Of a stretch of DNA of 64,000 nucleotides, positions 40,567-49,879 are shown piece by piece. The stretch spans positions 1 through 64,000 of the forward strand of contig NZ_SMAJ01000010.1 in assembly GCF_004346225.1 (NCBI RefSeq), read 5' to 3'. Positions within the stretch are counted from its first letter, which is position 1, and each line of letters opens with the position of its first letter. Under the pieces are notes generated by a model. The model was not told the origin of the DNA, did not search any database, and was given only the letters and a program-made list of their open reading frames with translations. The stretch comes from Paralcaligenes ureilyticus. GTDB taxonomy: Bacteria > Pseudomonadota > Gammaproteobacteria > Burkholderiales > Burkholderiaceae_B. A program made the position numbers and the translations under genes.

Positions 40567-41609
40567 GGCTTTACCTCCCGTCGCAAGAGCCAAACATTAA
40601 GGCGCGGCCGCAAATATCCAATCAGTCCGCCGGGCAGGAAGATAACGGTCAACATGAACAAGGCGCCCACCACAATCAGGTGATGTTCCGTATAAGTGCC
40701 TATGACAGATTTCAGGCCAGTCAGAATCACGCTACCGTATAAAGGACCGATCAACGTACCGACGCCTCCCAGCACCACGGTGATGACGGCATTGCCTGAA
40801 GCATGGAAAAACATCAGCTCAGGCGAAACAAAGCCGCGCAACATGGGGTAAAGCGCTCCGGATAACGCCGCCACGTTGGCCGCCAGAATAAAGACATACA
40901 GCTTGGCGCGCTGGGAGCTGAATCCAAGAAATGGCACACGGCTATCGTTTGCCTTGATCGCTTTTATAAGCCGTCCAAAAGGAGTCTGAAGCACCGCTTC
41001 CAACAGGAAATACAAACCCATGATCAGTGCCAGCACCAGCAGAAAGAAAGAAAGCCCCTGATCAGTGCTGATCGAGAAAAATAAGAAATTTATGTGAATC
41101 ACGGGAATTCCAATGATGCCGTCCGAGCCGCCAATTTCTCGAGTGTTGTAGACAATCTTCGATACGACTTCGGCCATGCCGAACGTTATCAGCGCAAAGT
41201 ACACGCCGCGTGCACGAATCGCAATAATTCCCGCTACGGCCCCTGCCGCACTGGCCACCAGCAATGCGGCACCCAACGCCAGCCAGAAAGACGGGTTTAA
41301 TTCTTTCAGAACCAGACCGGAGGTATAGGCTCCAAGCCCAAAAAACAGCGCATGACCCAGCGACAACAGGCCGGTAAAACCAAGCAGCAAATCGACGCTC
41401 ATCGCAAAACCGCCGAATATCAGCGCCTCGGTCGCAAGGCGGTAATAAAACACATCGTGGTTGACGCCGGCGGCAACCGCAAATACAAGCGCCAGCGCTA
41501 TGAACAAAAGAGCAAAATACCGTAAGGCATTGCGCGCCGTTTTTTCGTGCTGCTGAACAGTCAGACGGAGTGAGCCGGCAGTCTGATTTGAAGGAGACCG
41601 CTCAAGCAT
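40563..41609 (-). CDS. branched-chain-type ABC transporter permease (LivM-like)
   Basis: The 348-residue membrane protein has about nine helices and the LivM-type motif LLGFTGLLSLGHALFFGLGAYTSG in the N-terminal half and GGVGTLIGPLYGSVIL near the C-terminus. The start at 41609 overlaps LivH by 8 bases; the longer open frame upstream lies inside livH and is not coding. It forms the importer channel with LivH. Confidence 0.92.
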   Translation of the reverse strand: MLERSPSNQTAGSLRLTVQQHEKTARNALRYFALLFIALALVFAVAAGVNHDVFYYRLATEALIFGGFAMSVDLLLGFTGLLSLGHALFFGLGAYTSGLVLKELNPSFWLALGAALLVASAAGAVAGIIAIRARGVYFALITFGMAEVVSKIVYNTREIGGSDGIIGIPVIHINFLFFSISTDQGLSFFLLVLALIMGLYFLLEAVLQTPFGRLIKAIKANDSRVPFLGFSSQRAKLYVFILAANVAALSGALYPMLRGFVSPELMFFHASGNAVITVVLGGVGTLIGPLYGSVILTGLKSVIGTYTEHHLIVVGALFMLTVIFLPGGLIGYLRPRLNVWLLRREVKP

Positions 41610-42495
41610 GGCCCAGCCTCCCGAACAGTCCTTGCGGACGCACCATGAGCACCGCCACCATAATGCTGAATACCAAGGGGTCTGTCCATGATGGCGAAAT
41701 ATATAAACTGGAGATCGACTGGATCTGCGACAAGACCAGACCGGCAATAACCGTACCCTTGATGCTCCCCAAACCGCCTGCAATCACCACGCAAAATGCC
41801 AACAAAAGAAAATCATTCCCCATGGTGGGGAATACTGAATAAATCGGCGCGAGCAACACTCCAGACAAACCGGCCAGCGCCACGCCAAATGCGAAAGTCC
41901 CCGCGTACATCCGACCCACAGGCACGCCCAGCGAAGCGGCCATGTCCTTGTCGAACGCGGCCGCCCGCACCATGGCCCCGAAACGACTCCGATAAACGAT
42001 CAGCCAGACAGCAAGGATAATCACCACGCCTATCACCATCAGAAACAAGCGATAATTGGGTAGAAACATTCCGGCCACTTCGGTTGCGCCGCTAATGGGC
42101 ATTTCGGTACTGATTGACTGAGATCCATACACAAGCCCATAGGTGTCTTGCAAAATAATGGCTAGTCCAAACGTCAGTAGCAGGGTAAGGGTATGCCTGT
42201 CCTTCTGATGGAATACCCTCTGGATCAGCAAACGCTCTACCGCAAAGCCCAACGGCGCCATGACCAACGGCACCAGCACCAATAGCCACCCAAAGCTCAC
42301 CCCCAACGCCGCCAGACTAACGCCGAGATAGGCGCCCAACGCATAGAATTCCCCATGGGCCATGTTAATGACATCGAGCAGCCCGAAAATAATCGTCAGG
42401 CCCAATGCCATCAGGATGACGGCAATTCCAATGGATAAGCCATTGATGATTTGCGGCGCAAAAACATACTGCAGCGACTCAATGAATCCGCTCAT
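41602..42495 (-). CDS. branched-chain-type ABC transporter permease (LivH-like)
   Basis: The 297-residue inner-membrane protein has about eight helices with the LivH-type start GLSIGIAVILMALGLTIIFGLLDVINMAHGEFYALGAYLG and the C-terminal GGLGSIKGTVIAGLVL. Such permeases import branched-chain amino acids, amides or aromatic acids, and the ligand is set by the binding protein. Confidence 0.92.
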   Translation of the reverse strand: MSGFIESLQYVFAPQIINGLSIGIAVILMALGLTIIFGLLDVINMAHGEFYALGAYLGVSLAALGVSFGWLLVLVPLVMAPLGFAVERLLIQRVFHQKDRHTLTLLLTFGLAIILQDTYGLVYGSQSISTEMPISGATEVAGMFLPNYRLFLMVIGVVIILAVWLIVYRSRFGAMVRAAAFDKDMAASLGVPVGRMYAGTFAFGVALAGLSGVLLAPIYSVFPTMGNDFLLLAFCVVIAGGLGSIKGTVIAGLVLSQIQSISSLYISPSWTDPLVFSIMVAVLMVRPQGLFGRLGHA

Positions 42496-42572
42496 GCAAC
42501 AGCTCTCCGATCAATGCCGGCATTACCGGCAGCAAGCCCAAGACGACTTCCGTGACGCAAGCGCACATGCCC

Positions 42573-43757
42573 TTAAAATCGCTTGCAGGTATCCGGGCCA
42601 ATTGCATCAGGACCGGCTATCTTGCTTTCGATCTGGAATTTACCGTGGGTGAGTTTAACCACGTACATATCCTGGATCGCCTGGTGGTCACCGGCCCGCA
42701 TTTTCTTCTCGCCTTGCGGGGTCATCCACTCAAGACCACTCATTGCGGCCCTGACCTTTGCGGTATCGGTACTTTGCGCCTTTTCGACAGCCGCCTTGTA
42801 AAAATACATCACCCCGTAAGAATCGGCGCCATATAGATCCGGACTGTGCTTATAAGCCTTTTCGAATGCCGCAACGAATTTCTTGTTTTCGGCCGTATTG
42901 ATTTCCGGCGAATAGCCAACGCCAGTGAGAAACCCTTCCGTCGCCTTCGCTATGGCCGTCATGTTCTGCGAGGTGACGGTGCCGGACGCGCCCATTATCG
43001 TCAGATTCTTGAGGAGGCCAAATTCACTCAGTTGGGAAAACAGGCGTACCGTATCGTTCCCCGCTACCGAGGTATACAGAACATTAGGATGTGCGGCCCT
43101 AAGCTGCCCGAAGAACGGTGAATAATCCTTGTTTCCCAGCGGGGCGAATACTTCGCCGACTGTTTTTGCGCCCGTGCTTTCTGCTGCGCTCTTGAAAGCC
43201 GCAACGGTGCTTCGCCCCATCTCATAGTCGGGCCCCAGATAAAATATCTTGGCATCAGGCTTATTTTTCTTCAGCCATTGCGCCAAGGCAGCCGACTGCT
43301 GCCCAGCCTTGGCATTGACGCGAAACACATTGGGCGAGCATTTATCGCCGGTGATCGCATCCGAAAACGACACTGAGGTCGCCATCAGACGGTCATTGCG
43401 CTCGGCGATCTGGCCGATGGCAAGCGTGGATCCGGAATTGACGGTGCCGGTGAGAAAATCCACCTTGGCGGATTGAAACAATTTTTCGGCCTTCTGAGTA
43501 CCCACGGAGGGGTTCGCCTCGCCATCTTCGAATGTCAAGTCAACCTGGCGCCCCATAATGCCGCCTGCGGCATTGATTTCTTTTGTCGCAAGCTCGACAC
43601 CCCACTTTACCTGCTGGCCAATGGGGGCAAACGTGCCAGAAAGCGGCGTGAGTACGCCGATCTTGATTGGGCCTGGATTTTGAGCCGATGCGACACCTGC
43701 AAAACCGCCAATAATGGCCATCGCAATCGCATTGCGCACAAACGATACTTTAATCAT
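42573..43757 (-). CDS. ABC substrate-binding protein, LivK/type 1 periplasmic
   Basis: The 394-residue protein has a signal peptide (about 1-25, FVRNAIAMAIIGGFAGVASA) and the type 1 periplasmic fold of LivK-like proteins: IKIGVLTPLSGTFAPIGQQVKWGVELA and VDLTFEDGEANPSVG. In related gene clusters such proteins bind benzoate, hydroxybenzoate or other aromatic acids. In this operon, an uptake role for furoate or a related acid is inferred. GGAGAC lies 7 bases before the ATG. It is the first gene of the LivKHMGF block. Confidence 0.92.
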   Translation of the reverse strand: MIKVSFVRNAIAMAIIGGFAGVASAQNPGPIKIGVLTPLSGTFAPIGQQVKWGVELATKEINAAGGIMGRQVDLTFEDGEANPSVGTQKAEKLFQSAKVDFLTGTVNSGSTLAIGQIAERNDRLMATSVSFSDAITGDKCSPNVFRVNAKAGQQSAALAQWLKKNKPDAKIFYLGPDYEMGRSTVAAFKSAAESTGAKTVGEVFAPLGNKDYSPFFGQLRAAHPNVLYTSVAGNDTVRLFSQLSEFGLLKNLTIMGASGTVTSQNMTAIAKATEGFLTGVGYSPEINTAENKKFVAAFEKAYKHSPDLYGADSYGVMYFYKAAVEKAQSTDTAKVRAAMSGLEWMTPQGEKKMRAGDHQAIQDMYVVKLTHGKFQIESKIAGPDAIGPDTCKRF

Positions 43758-43826
43758 GATGTCTCCTTTTTATATAATAGTTGTCCCGGCGTTATGCACC
43801 AGGCACTTCAAACTGCCAAAAAAACT

Positions 43827-45344
43827 CTACTTTTCGTACTCACCCACAGCGATCTTGCGCCGCAGGATTTTGCCTACCGGAGACTTCGGGAGCCCACTCA
43901 CAAACACATACTCGCGTGGCCTCTTGAAATCCGGCAAACTGGATTCGCGACAATATTTGTCCAGCGCCGCCGCATCTGCCTTGCCTTTAAGCTTTACAAA
44001 CGCCGCCACTCTCTGGCCCCAGCGTTCATCGGGCAGCCCCACCACCGCCACCTCATCGACCGCGGGGTGCAAAGACAGCAAGCTTTCTATATCAGTCGGT
44101 GAAATATTTTCGCCGCCACTGATAATCATGTCATCGATCCGGCCGGTAACGAACAAATCGCCCTGCTGATCGAAATAGCCAAGGTCCCCCGTAAAATACC
44201 ACCCTCCACATAACGATTTCGCATCCGCGTCAGGCCGCTTCCAGTACCCTTCGAATGCTTCATCGCCCTGCAGATCGGCGACGATCTGTCCTTCCTCCCC
44301 TACCTCAGCCAGGTCATCGCCACTTTCGGCGCCCAGATGCACGACGCGGATACGCTGATTGATACCTGACTTTCCCGCACTGCCTGGCTTGCCGGGCGCG
44401 TTGGGTTCAATCGTGCAGGTATAAACCTCCGACGAGCCGTAATGATTGACGAACAATTCCGGTTTGAATATGGCATCGAGCCGCTTTAACAAGCCATCAT
44501 TCATTGACGCACCGGCAAAGCCCAATTTACGCACTGACGATATATCTGTCCGCTCCAGATTCGGATGTCCTATCATGTCGTGATACAGCGTGGGCACCAG
44601 ATACAGATTCGTGATGCGCTCAGAATCGATTGCGGCCAGCACCAGGGCCGGATCGAATTTATGTATGCAAACAAAACGGCCATTCAACAGTGCCATGGAA
44701 AGCAGGGATCGTATGCCCATCGTATGGTAGAGCGGCATCACTCCCAGAGTACGCTCGCCACGGCGATATAAATTTTGCGCGACGTGGGCCAATGCCGCAG
44801 CACGCTCGTGACGATGGCGACGTGGAACCCCTTTGGGCTTTCCGGTCGTACCGGAGGTGAACAACATCAAAGACCAATCGTCAGCATCGGCGTTAAGCAA
44901 TTGCTGTGTCGGCCCGGCTTGCAATAAAGCCTCAAATGATTGCGTGCCGCCTGGCGCAGCCTGAACCGCAACACGCGGCAGGCGCTGCGCAACGGCCGAT
45001 TCAGAAACCGCTTGCGCCGACACATCCTGAAAGACAAGCAGGCTGGCTTGAGAGTCGGTAGCACAATAATCTATTTCTTCAGGCGTGGCACGCCAATTAA
45101 GCGGTGTCATGACAGCGCCCAGAAACTGGCAAGCCCAGTGCAAGGTCGCCATTTCCCAACTATTTTGCAACACCGTCAACAAATGATCGCCATGACGCAG
45201 CCCCATATCGTACAGGCCACCTGCGACACTGCTTACACGCTCAAACCACTGGGCGTAGGTCAAGCGCAAGTCTCCGTCCACGATGGCAATCTGGTCGGGG
45301 CATCTTTCTACCGATGCCACGAAGCTGCGGCCTAAATCAAGCAT
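43827..45344 (-). CDS. AMP-forming acyl-CoA ligase, candidate 2-furoyl-CoA synthetase (HmfD-like)
   Basis: The 505-residue ANL enzyme has P-loop LFTSGTTGKPKGVP at about residues 163-176, NHYGSSEVYTCT (A5), WYFTGDLGYFD (A7), GRIDDMIISGGENI (A8) and the catalytic C-terminal Lys in SPVGKILRR. It overlaps the 2Fe-2S subunit gene by 8 bases. In hmfABCD the ligase gene likewise follows the three hydroxylase subunits and activates 2-furoate. Other heteroaromatic or aromatic acids remain possible. Confidence 0.78.
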   Translation of the reverse strand: MLDLGRSFVASVERCPDQIAIVDGDLRLTYAQWFERVSSVAGGLYDMGLRHGDHLLTVLQNSWEMATLHWACQFLGAVMTPLNWRATPEEIDYCATDSQASLLVFQDVSAQAVSESAVAQRLPRVAVQAAPGGTQSFEALLQAGPTQQLLNADADDWSLMLFTSGTTGKPKGVPRRHRHERAAALAHVAQNLYRRGERTLGVMPLYHTMGIRSLLSMALLNGRFVCIHKFDPALVLAAIDSERITNLYLVPTLYHDMIGHPNLERTDISSVRKLGFAGASMNDGLLKRLDAIFKPELFVNHYGSSEVYTCTIEPNAPGKPGSAGKSGINQRIRVVHLGAESGDDLAEVGEEGQIVADLQGDEAFEGYWKRPDADAKSLCGGWYFTGDLGYFDQQGDLFVTGRIDDMIISGGENISPTDIESLLSLHPAVDEVAVVGLPDERWGQRVAAFVKLKGKADAAALDKYCRESSLPDFKRPREYVFVSGLPKSPVGKILRRKIAVGEYEK

Positions 45345-45861
45345 GTTTCACCTTCTCTTTGGCGTTTTCCAGACGTTGCGCGGCGACATCCAGCACCGCA
45401 TCGACAATAGTGGCGTAGCCTGTGCAGCGACACAAATGCCCAGACAGCATTTCGCGCACTTGATCACGGGTCGGCATACTGACGCGGCCAAGGTAATCGC
45501 TACAAGACATCAAAATTCCAGCAGTGCAGTAACCGCACTGCAACGCATGATGACGCTTGAATGCCTGCTGCAAATCGTTGAGATCGTCCGGGCAGCCCTG
45601 GTTCAAACCCTCCACCGTCTCGATATTGCAGCCTTCAGCTTGCACCGCCAGCTGCAGGCAGGAACGCATCGCTATGCCATCTATTCGAACCGTACAGGCG
45701 CCGCAAACGCCATGCTCGCAGCCTACATGAGTGCCCGTGGCGCCCAGTTCGTGCCGGAGAAAATCCGACAGCAACATGCGCGACTCGGCGCGAGCGCTAC
45801 GCGCCACTCCGTTCAGCGTCAGCGTAATTGAATGCTCGATATTTTTATCGTAGCGTTTCAT
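45337..45861 (-). CDS. molybdenum hydroxylase [2Fe-2S] subunit, candidate HmfC
   Basis: The 174-residue protein is the small CoxS-type subunit. It has a plant-type ferredoxin cluster in GCEHGVCGACTVRIDG and a second cluster in CGYCTAGILM and LCRCTGY, which together carry electrons from molybdopterin to FAD. All eight Cys are visible. The start at 45861 overlaps the FAD subunit gene by 17 bases. It is a component of a CO-dehydrogenase/xanthine-dehydrogenase-type enzyme that hydroxylates an aromatic CoA ester with water. Confidence 0.92.
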   Translation of the reverse strand: MKRYDKNIEHSITLTLNGVARSARAESRMLLSDFLRHELGATGTHVGCEHGVCGACTVRIDGIAMRSCLQLAVQAEGCNIETVEGLNQGCPDDLNDLQQAFKRHHALQCGYCTAGILMSCSDYLGRVSMPTRDQVREMLSGHLCRCTGYATIVDAVLDVAAQRLENAKEKVKHA

Positions 45862-46675
45862 TCCTGGCCTCGATAATTAATTTTCGCCCCAGATGGCGCA
45901 CGAGATGGCGGCGATACTCAGCGCTGGCATGGGTATCGTGCTGTGCTTGAAGCTCCCACGCAAAATCATTCAAGGCCGCGTCCATATCCGACACAGACAA
46001 CAATGGCCATGTCTTACGCACAGGCCGATCCGCAACACCTCCTACGGCCAGCGTAATCCGGGTATCGGTTACAGCTACTGCCAACGCCGCAATCGCGAAG
46101 TCGCCGTGGCGCATAGCCACCTCTTCAAAGGCGTAGCGACTCTCTTTTCCACCCAATGGAAAACGCACCTCTTCCACGAACTCTCCAGGCTGAATTGCCG
46201 TCATTAGCATGCCCACAAAAAAGTCTTCCGCTTTCAATACGCGACGGCCACTTCGGGCGCGCAGCACAACCTCGCCGCCAAGGGCGACCAGGCACAGCGG
46301 CAATTCAGCGCTGGGATCGGCATGCGCAACCGAACCGCATACCGTGCCGCGATTACGAATCTGAAAATGCGATATCGACGGAAACACCCTCTTTAACAGC
46401 GGCACTTCTCGCGCCAGATCCGGGCGCCATTCAACACTCGCCTGAGTCGCCGCAGCGCCGACGGCCAGATGACCGTCCTTGATCCGGGAATAATCGAGAT
46501 CAACACATCGGGATATATCGACAAGAACTTTCGGCTGCGCCAGACGGAAATTAAGCATCGCCATCAACGATTGCCCGCCTGCCAGAATTCTGGCGTCCTG
46601 GCCATACTGCGCAAGCATGTCGGTAATTTCATCGGCGTGATCGATGCGGATATAGTCCAAGGCTGCCGGCTTCAT
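45845..46675 (-). CDS. molybdenum hydroxylase FAD-binding subunit, candidate HmfB
   Basis: The 276-residue protein is the CoxM-type subunit of the same enzyme. ARILAGGQSLMAMLNFRLAQP at about residues 28-48 is the FAD-binding motif, and RNRGTVCGSVAHADPSAELP the second flavin-binding motif; a CO-dehydrogenase C-terminal domain follows. The start at 46675 overlaps the large-subunit stop (ATGA); the long upstream open frame is in the large-subunit gene and is not used. Confidence 0.92.
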   Translation of the reverse strand: MKPAALDYIRIDHADEITDMLAQYGQDARILAGGQSLMAMLNFRLAQPKVLVDISRCVDLDYSRIKDGHLAVGAAATQASVEWRPDLAREVPLLKRVFPSISHFQIRNRGTVCGSVAHADPSAELPLCLVALGGEVVLRARSGRRVLKAEDFFVGMLMTAIQPGEFVEEVRFPLGGKESRYAFEEVAMRHGDFAIAALAVAVTDTRITLAVGGVADRPVRKTWPLLSVSDMDAALNDFAWELQAQHDTHASAEYRRHLVRHLGRKLIIEARNETLR

Positions 46676-49600
46676 TTGGCCACCCCCAAGAACCTTAGCA
46701 AGCGCCGCCATAAGGATAGCGGCAAGGCTGCCACCTCGCCCGCCGCCTGCCGCCCAAGCCGTTCGAACATTTGCCGCAAAATAATCTTGGCCGCTCCTTG
46801 CAGCATGCGGCCACCCACCGCCGCCACCTTGCCGCTGACGGACACGGCGTAGTCGTAACTTAAGCGTGTACCCCCGGCAATGGATTCGAGACGAACGCGG
46901 CCGGAGCCCTGAGCCGAGCCCAAGGAACTGATGCCGCTGCCTCCCAACGATAATTCGTGCGGCGGCTTCAAATCGCTTAACTGAATTTGCGCCGCGTAGC
47001 GGGCCTTGACCAATCCGATGCCAATGGTCACATCGGCACGATAGCGGTTGTCGCCGACTCGCGTAAGCGCATGACATCCGGGTATGACTTTGGCCAGGGC
47101 ATCAGGATCAAGCAGCACTGCATAAACCTGCTCTGGCGTGGCGGCCAGATCAATCGAACCCGCCATATTGAGCGTCGATCCGCCCTCGTCCGGCTTCAAC
47201 AGCGGCACGGCGCTTGTCGGGCCGGGCGCGGGATCGCTCATATTCAATAAGGCATGCACTTTGGAAGGTGTTACGGGGAGAACAATATCTGCGACGCCCA
47301 ACGCATCGGCAATCGCATTGGCAATGCAAACAGGCGTACTCATGTTATTGCCTTCTCCCAGGCCCTTCGCCCCCAAAGGCGTAAACGGCGACAAAGTCTC
47401 CATATGAAGAATCACAGGCTCGGGCACTTCACACGCCGTAGGCACCAGATAGTCGGCAAAAGTTCCAGAAAGAAAGCTGCCATCGCTCCCATACGCAAAC
47501 TCTTCCATCAGGGCCGCACCAAGCCCCTGTGCAAAACCGCCACGTATTTGCCCATCGGCCAGCGCCGTGTTCAGAATCTTCCCGGCATCATGAGACGTCA
47601 CGTAGCGATCAATACGAATTTTCCCCGTTGCGGGATCGATTTCTACCGCACAGATATCAAATACAAAGCCATAAGCAGCAGAGCTGTTGATTACATCGTT
47701 TTCGTCTGGCTCGGCCAGTTGCGGGGGCGACCAAAACACCGTTTCCCGCAGCCCTGAGGTCAGGCCCGGCGGCAAATTTCCAGGCGACCAATGCGTAGCC
47801 CCGGCAACACGATGAAAGCGTAATTTCTGCTCTGGATTGTCACGCGCATATATCCTCCCTTGCGAAAACATGATCTGCTCGGGCTGTGCATTCAGCAGGT
47901 CGGCAGCAATGATGGCCAGTTTTTCGCGTATGTTGACAGCAGCCAGATGGACGCTTCCCGCCACAGCGCCGGCAAAACGGCTGGAATAATTTCCAGCCGC
48001 AATGGACCACGCGTCCTTTTGCGTATCGAGCTCGGTATTGACGACAATGTCGCTGGGCGCCAATCCCAAAACATCGGCCACCACTTGCGCGGCCACTGTC
48101 CGATGTCCCTGCCCCTGCGGCACCGAATCGATAATTACGCTAACACTGCCCAGCGCATCTACGCTGACTGTCGCACTGGCATTGGCACCATTTTTCGGGC
48201 CCGCCTTGGCGCGCTCACCGGCCGTCAGCACAGTGGTGATATAGCCCATATTGGAAATCGACGGCTCGACAATGGCGGCGTAACCAATGCCGTACAAACG
48301 CCCTTGCGCGCGCGCCTCGTCGCGCCGTACCCGCAACTCAGCCAATCCGCCCTGCTCTTGCGCCAAGTCAATCGCTTTCTGATAGTCTCCCGAATCAAGC
48401 AGCGCCCCCGCAGGCGCCCGGTAGGGGAAAGCGTCAGCTGCAATCAGATTACGCCGGATCACCGTTAGAGGATCAAGGTTCAACTCCACGGCAATGCGCT
48501 GCATCAGGCGTTCAAGCGCGAAATACATTTGCGGGCCACCAAAGCCACGCACCAGCCCCGAGGGCATCTTATTGGTCAATACGACGCGATTGCGCACCTC
48601 GAGGTTCTGGACCTTATAGGCACCGGTCAATATGCCATGCATGCGATACAAGGTTGCCGGCTCCGGCGCGCGCAGATAAGCGCCGCAATCGTCAAGTTGG
48701 TGGTAGCGCAATGCCGTGATTTGCCCATCGGACTGCACTGCAGCTTCGATGGTCGTAACCCGGCTTGGCGAGCAAGCTGATCCCTGCAAATGCTCCAGCC
48801 TATCCTCGACCCATTTCACCGGCGCACCGGCTTTGCGCGACGCCAGACACAACAAGGCAATATAGGTCGCCACGGCCTGCTTGACGCCAAAGCTGCCGCC
48901 CGAATCACGTACGGCGCGAAGCCGCAATCGAGCACCCGACACGTTAAGTGCGCGCGCTAACACCGGGTGCAGTGCGAAAGGCCCCTGAAAGTTCGATAAA
49001 ACATCATAGCCTTCATTACCGGCCAGATATTCCGCCACCACCACAAAACATTCAATGGGGGTACAGGAATTACGCGGATAGCGCACCTTGAGCGAAACGC
49101 TATGCGGTGCCGCTGCGAATGCCGCAGAGGGATCTCCATAACAGAAATGCCGATCACTGACGACATTGGAGCCGACAGCAGGATGAAGGACGGGTGCATC
49201 AGCGCGAGTCGCCTCTTCGGAATCCACCACAACAGGCAGCTGCTTATACTCGACCTTGATCAAATCAAGCGCATCCTCGGCCAGATAGCGATTCTCCGCC
49301 ATGACCACGGCGACCGGCTCACCAACATAGCGCGCCCGCTCAACAGCCATGGGCCAATGCTCCATCGGCTGCTTGACACCCACGGCAAAGGGAGACGACC
49401 ACTGTTTGACGTCGATACCTGTCAGTACTGCCCGCACGCCAGCCAGATCAAGCGCTGCAGAGGCGTCAATCGACAGGATCTCGGCGTGCCCATACGGAGA
49501 ACGCAAAATGGCGGCGTACAGGGTACCGGGCTTGACGCCCATATCGTCCGCAAACGAACCACGCCCGGAAAGCAGGGCAGCATCCTCCACTCGGGCCAGC

Positions 49601-49680
49601 GGGCGACCAATATAGGGCAATTGATCAGCTTCCGCAGGCATTGAACGATCGCTTGTCGATACCAAAGAAGACTGATTCAA
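46672..49680 (-). CDS. molybdopterin large subunit fused to a CoxG domain, candidate HmfA (2-furoyl-CoA dehydrogenase)
   Basis: The 1002-residue protein is longer than usual large subunits (about 780). Residues 20-800 are the molybdopterin-binding aldehyde/xanthine dehydrogenase domain: IGRPLARVEDAALLSGRGSF near the N-terminus, RGFGGPQMYFALERLMQ, VPQGQGHRTVAAQVVAD, and the catalytic Glu in GAKGLGEGNN at about 775. From about residue 836 to the end there is an SRPBCC/CoxG-type domain (AGSIDLAATPEQVYAVLLDP, KVIPGCHALTRVGDN), elsewhere a separate protein (CoxG) involved in membrane attachment of CO dehydrogenase. It is the first gene of the 14-gene operon. The fused CoxG domain and the cluster point to furoyl-CoA dehydrogenase, inferred. 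Confidence 0.82.
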   Translation of the reverse strand: MNQSSLVSTSDRSMPAEADQLPYIGRPLARVEDAALLSGRGSFADDMGVKPGTLYAAILRSPYGHAEILSIDASAALDLAGVRAVLTGIDVKQWSSPFAVGVKQPMEHWPMAVERARYVGEPVAVVMAENRYLAEDALDLIKVEYKQLPVVVDSEEATRADAPVLHPAVGSNVVSDRHFCYGDPSAAFAAAPHSVSLKVRYPRNSCTPIECFVVVAEYLAGNEGYDVLSNFQGPFALHPVLARALNVSGARLRLRAVRDSGGSFGVKQAVATYIALLCLASRKAGAPVKWVEDRLEHLQGSACSPSRVTTIEAAVQSDGQITALRYHQLDDCGAYLRAPEPATLYRMHGILTGAYKVQNLEVRNRVVLTNKMPSGLVRGFGGPQMYFALERLMQRIAVELNLDPLTVIRRNLIAADAFPYRAPAGALLDSGDYQKAIDLAQEQGGLAELRVRRDEARAQGRLYGIGYAAIVEPSISNMGYITTVLTAGERAKAGPKNGANASATVSVDALGSVSVIIDSVPQGQGHRTVAAQVVADVLGLAPSDIVVNTELDTQKDAWSIAAGNYSSRFAGAVAGSVHLAAVNIREKLAIIAADLLNAQPEQIMFSQGRIYARDNPEQKLRFHRVAGATHWSPGNLPPGLTSGLRETVFWSPPQLAEPDENDVINSSAAYGFVFDICAVEIDPATGKIRIDRYVTSHDAGKILNTALADGQIRGGFAQGLGAALMEEFAYGSDGSFLSGTFADYLVPTACEVPEPVILHMETLSPFTPLGAKGLGEGNNMSTPVCIANAIADALGVADIVLPVTPSKVHALLNMSDPAPGPTSAVPLLKPDEGGSTLNMAGSIDLAATPEQVYAVLLDPDALAKVIPGCHALTRVGDNRYRADVTIGIGLVKARYAAQIQLSDLKPPHELSLGGSGISSLGSAQGSGRVRLESIAGGTRLSYDYAVSVSGKVAAVGGRMLQGAAKIILRQMFERLGRQAAGEVAALPLSLWRRLLRFLGVAK

Positions 49681-49879
49681 GTAGCGGGCCTCATTGCATA
49701 AACTTATGTAATGATTTTATACAGACTGCCCGGCAAAGCGATTACCCAATAGTGCGTGAATTTACCCTTGAGTCTCTTTTTTCGATGGCTTGTGGAAGAG
49801 GTTCACTGGGGTTCCACGCAACCCCCGTCTGATATTGGCTGGCTTGCCTAGCAAAATTGCTGAATCTCGGACATGTTCC
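49681..49879. promoter_or_regulatory. probable promoter and operator of the catabolic operon
   Basis: Sequence ATTGCATAAACTTATGTAAT at 49693-49712 is an imperfect palindrome (arms ATTGCATAA and TTATGTAAT with one mismatch) just upstream of the large-subunit gene. On the minus strand, TATAAA is read from 49716-49721, a possible -10 box, which would place the palindrome between it and the gene, as for a repressor or activator site. No clean -35 box is seen. Confidence 0.45.

Noticed and set aside
46675-47077. A 134-codon N-terminal extension of the FAD subunit
   Set aside because: It lies wholly inside the large-subunit gene and has no protein-like features. The ATG at 46675 makes an exact ATGA overlap and starts at the family N-terminus.
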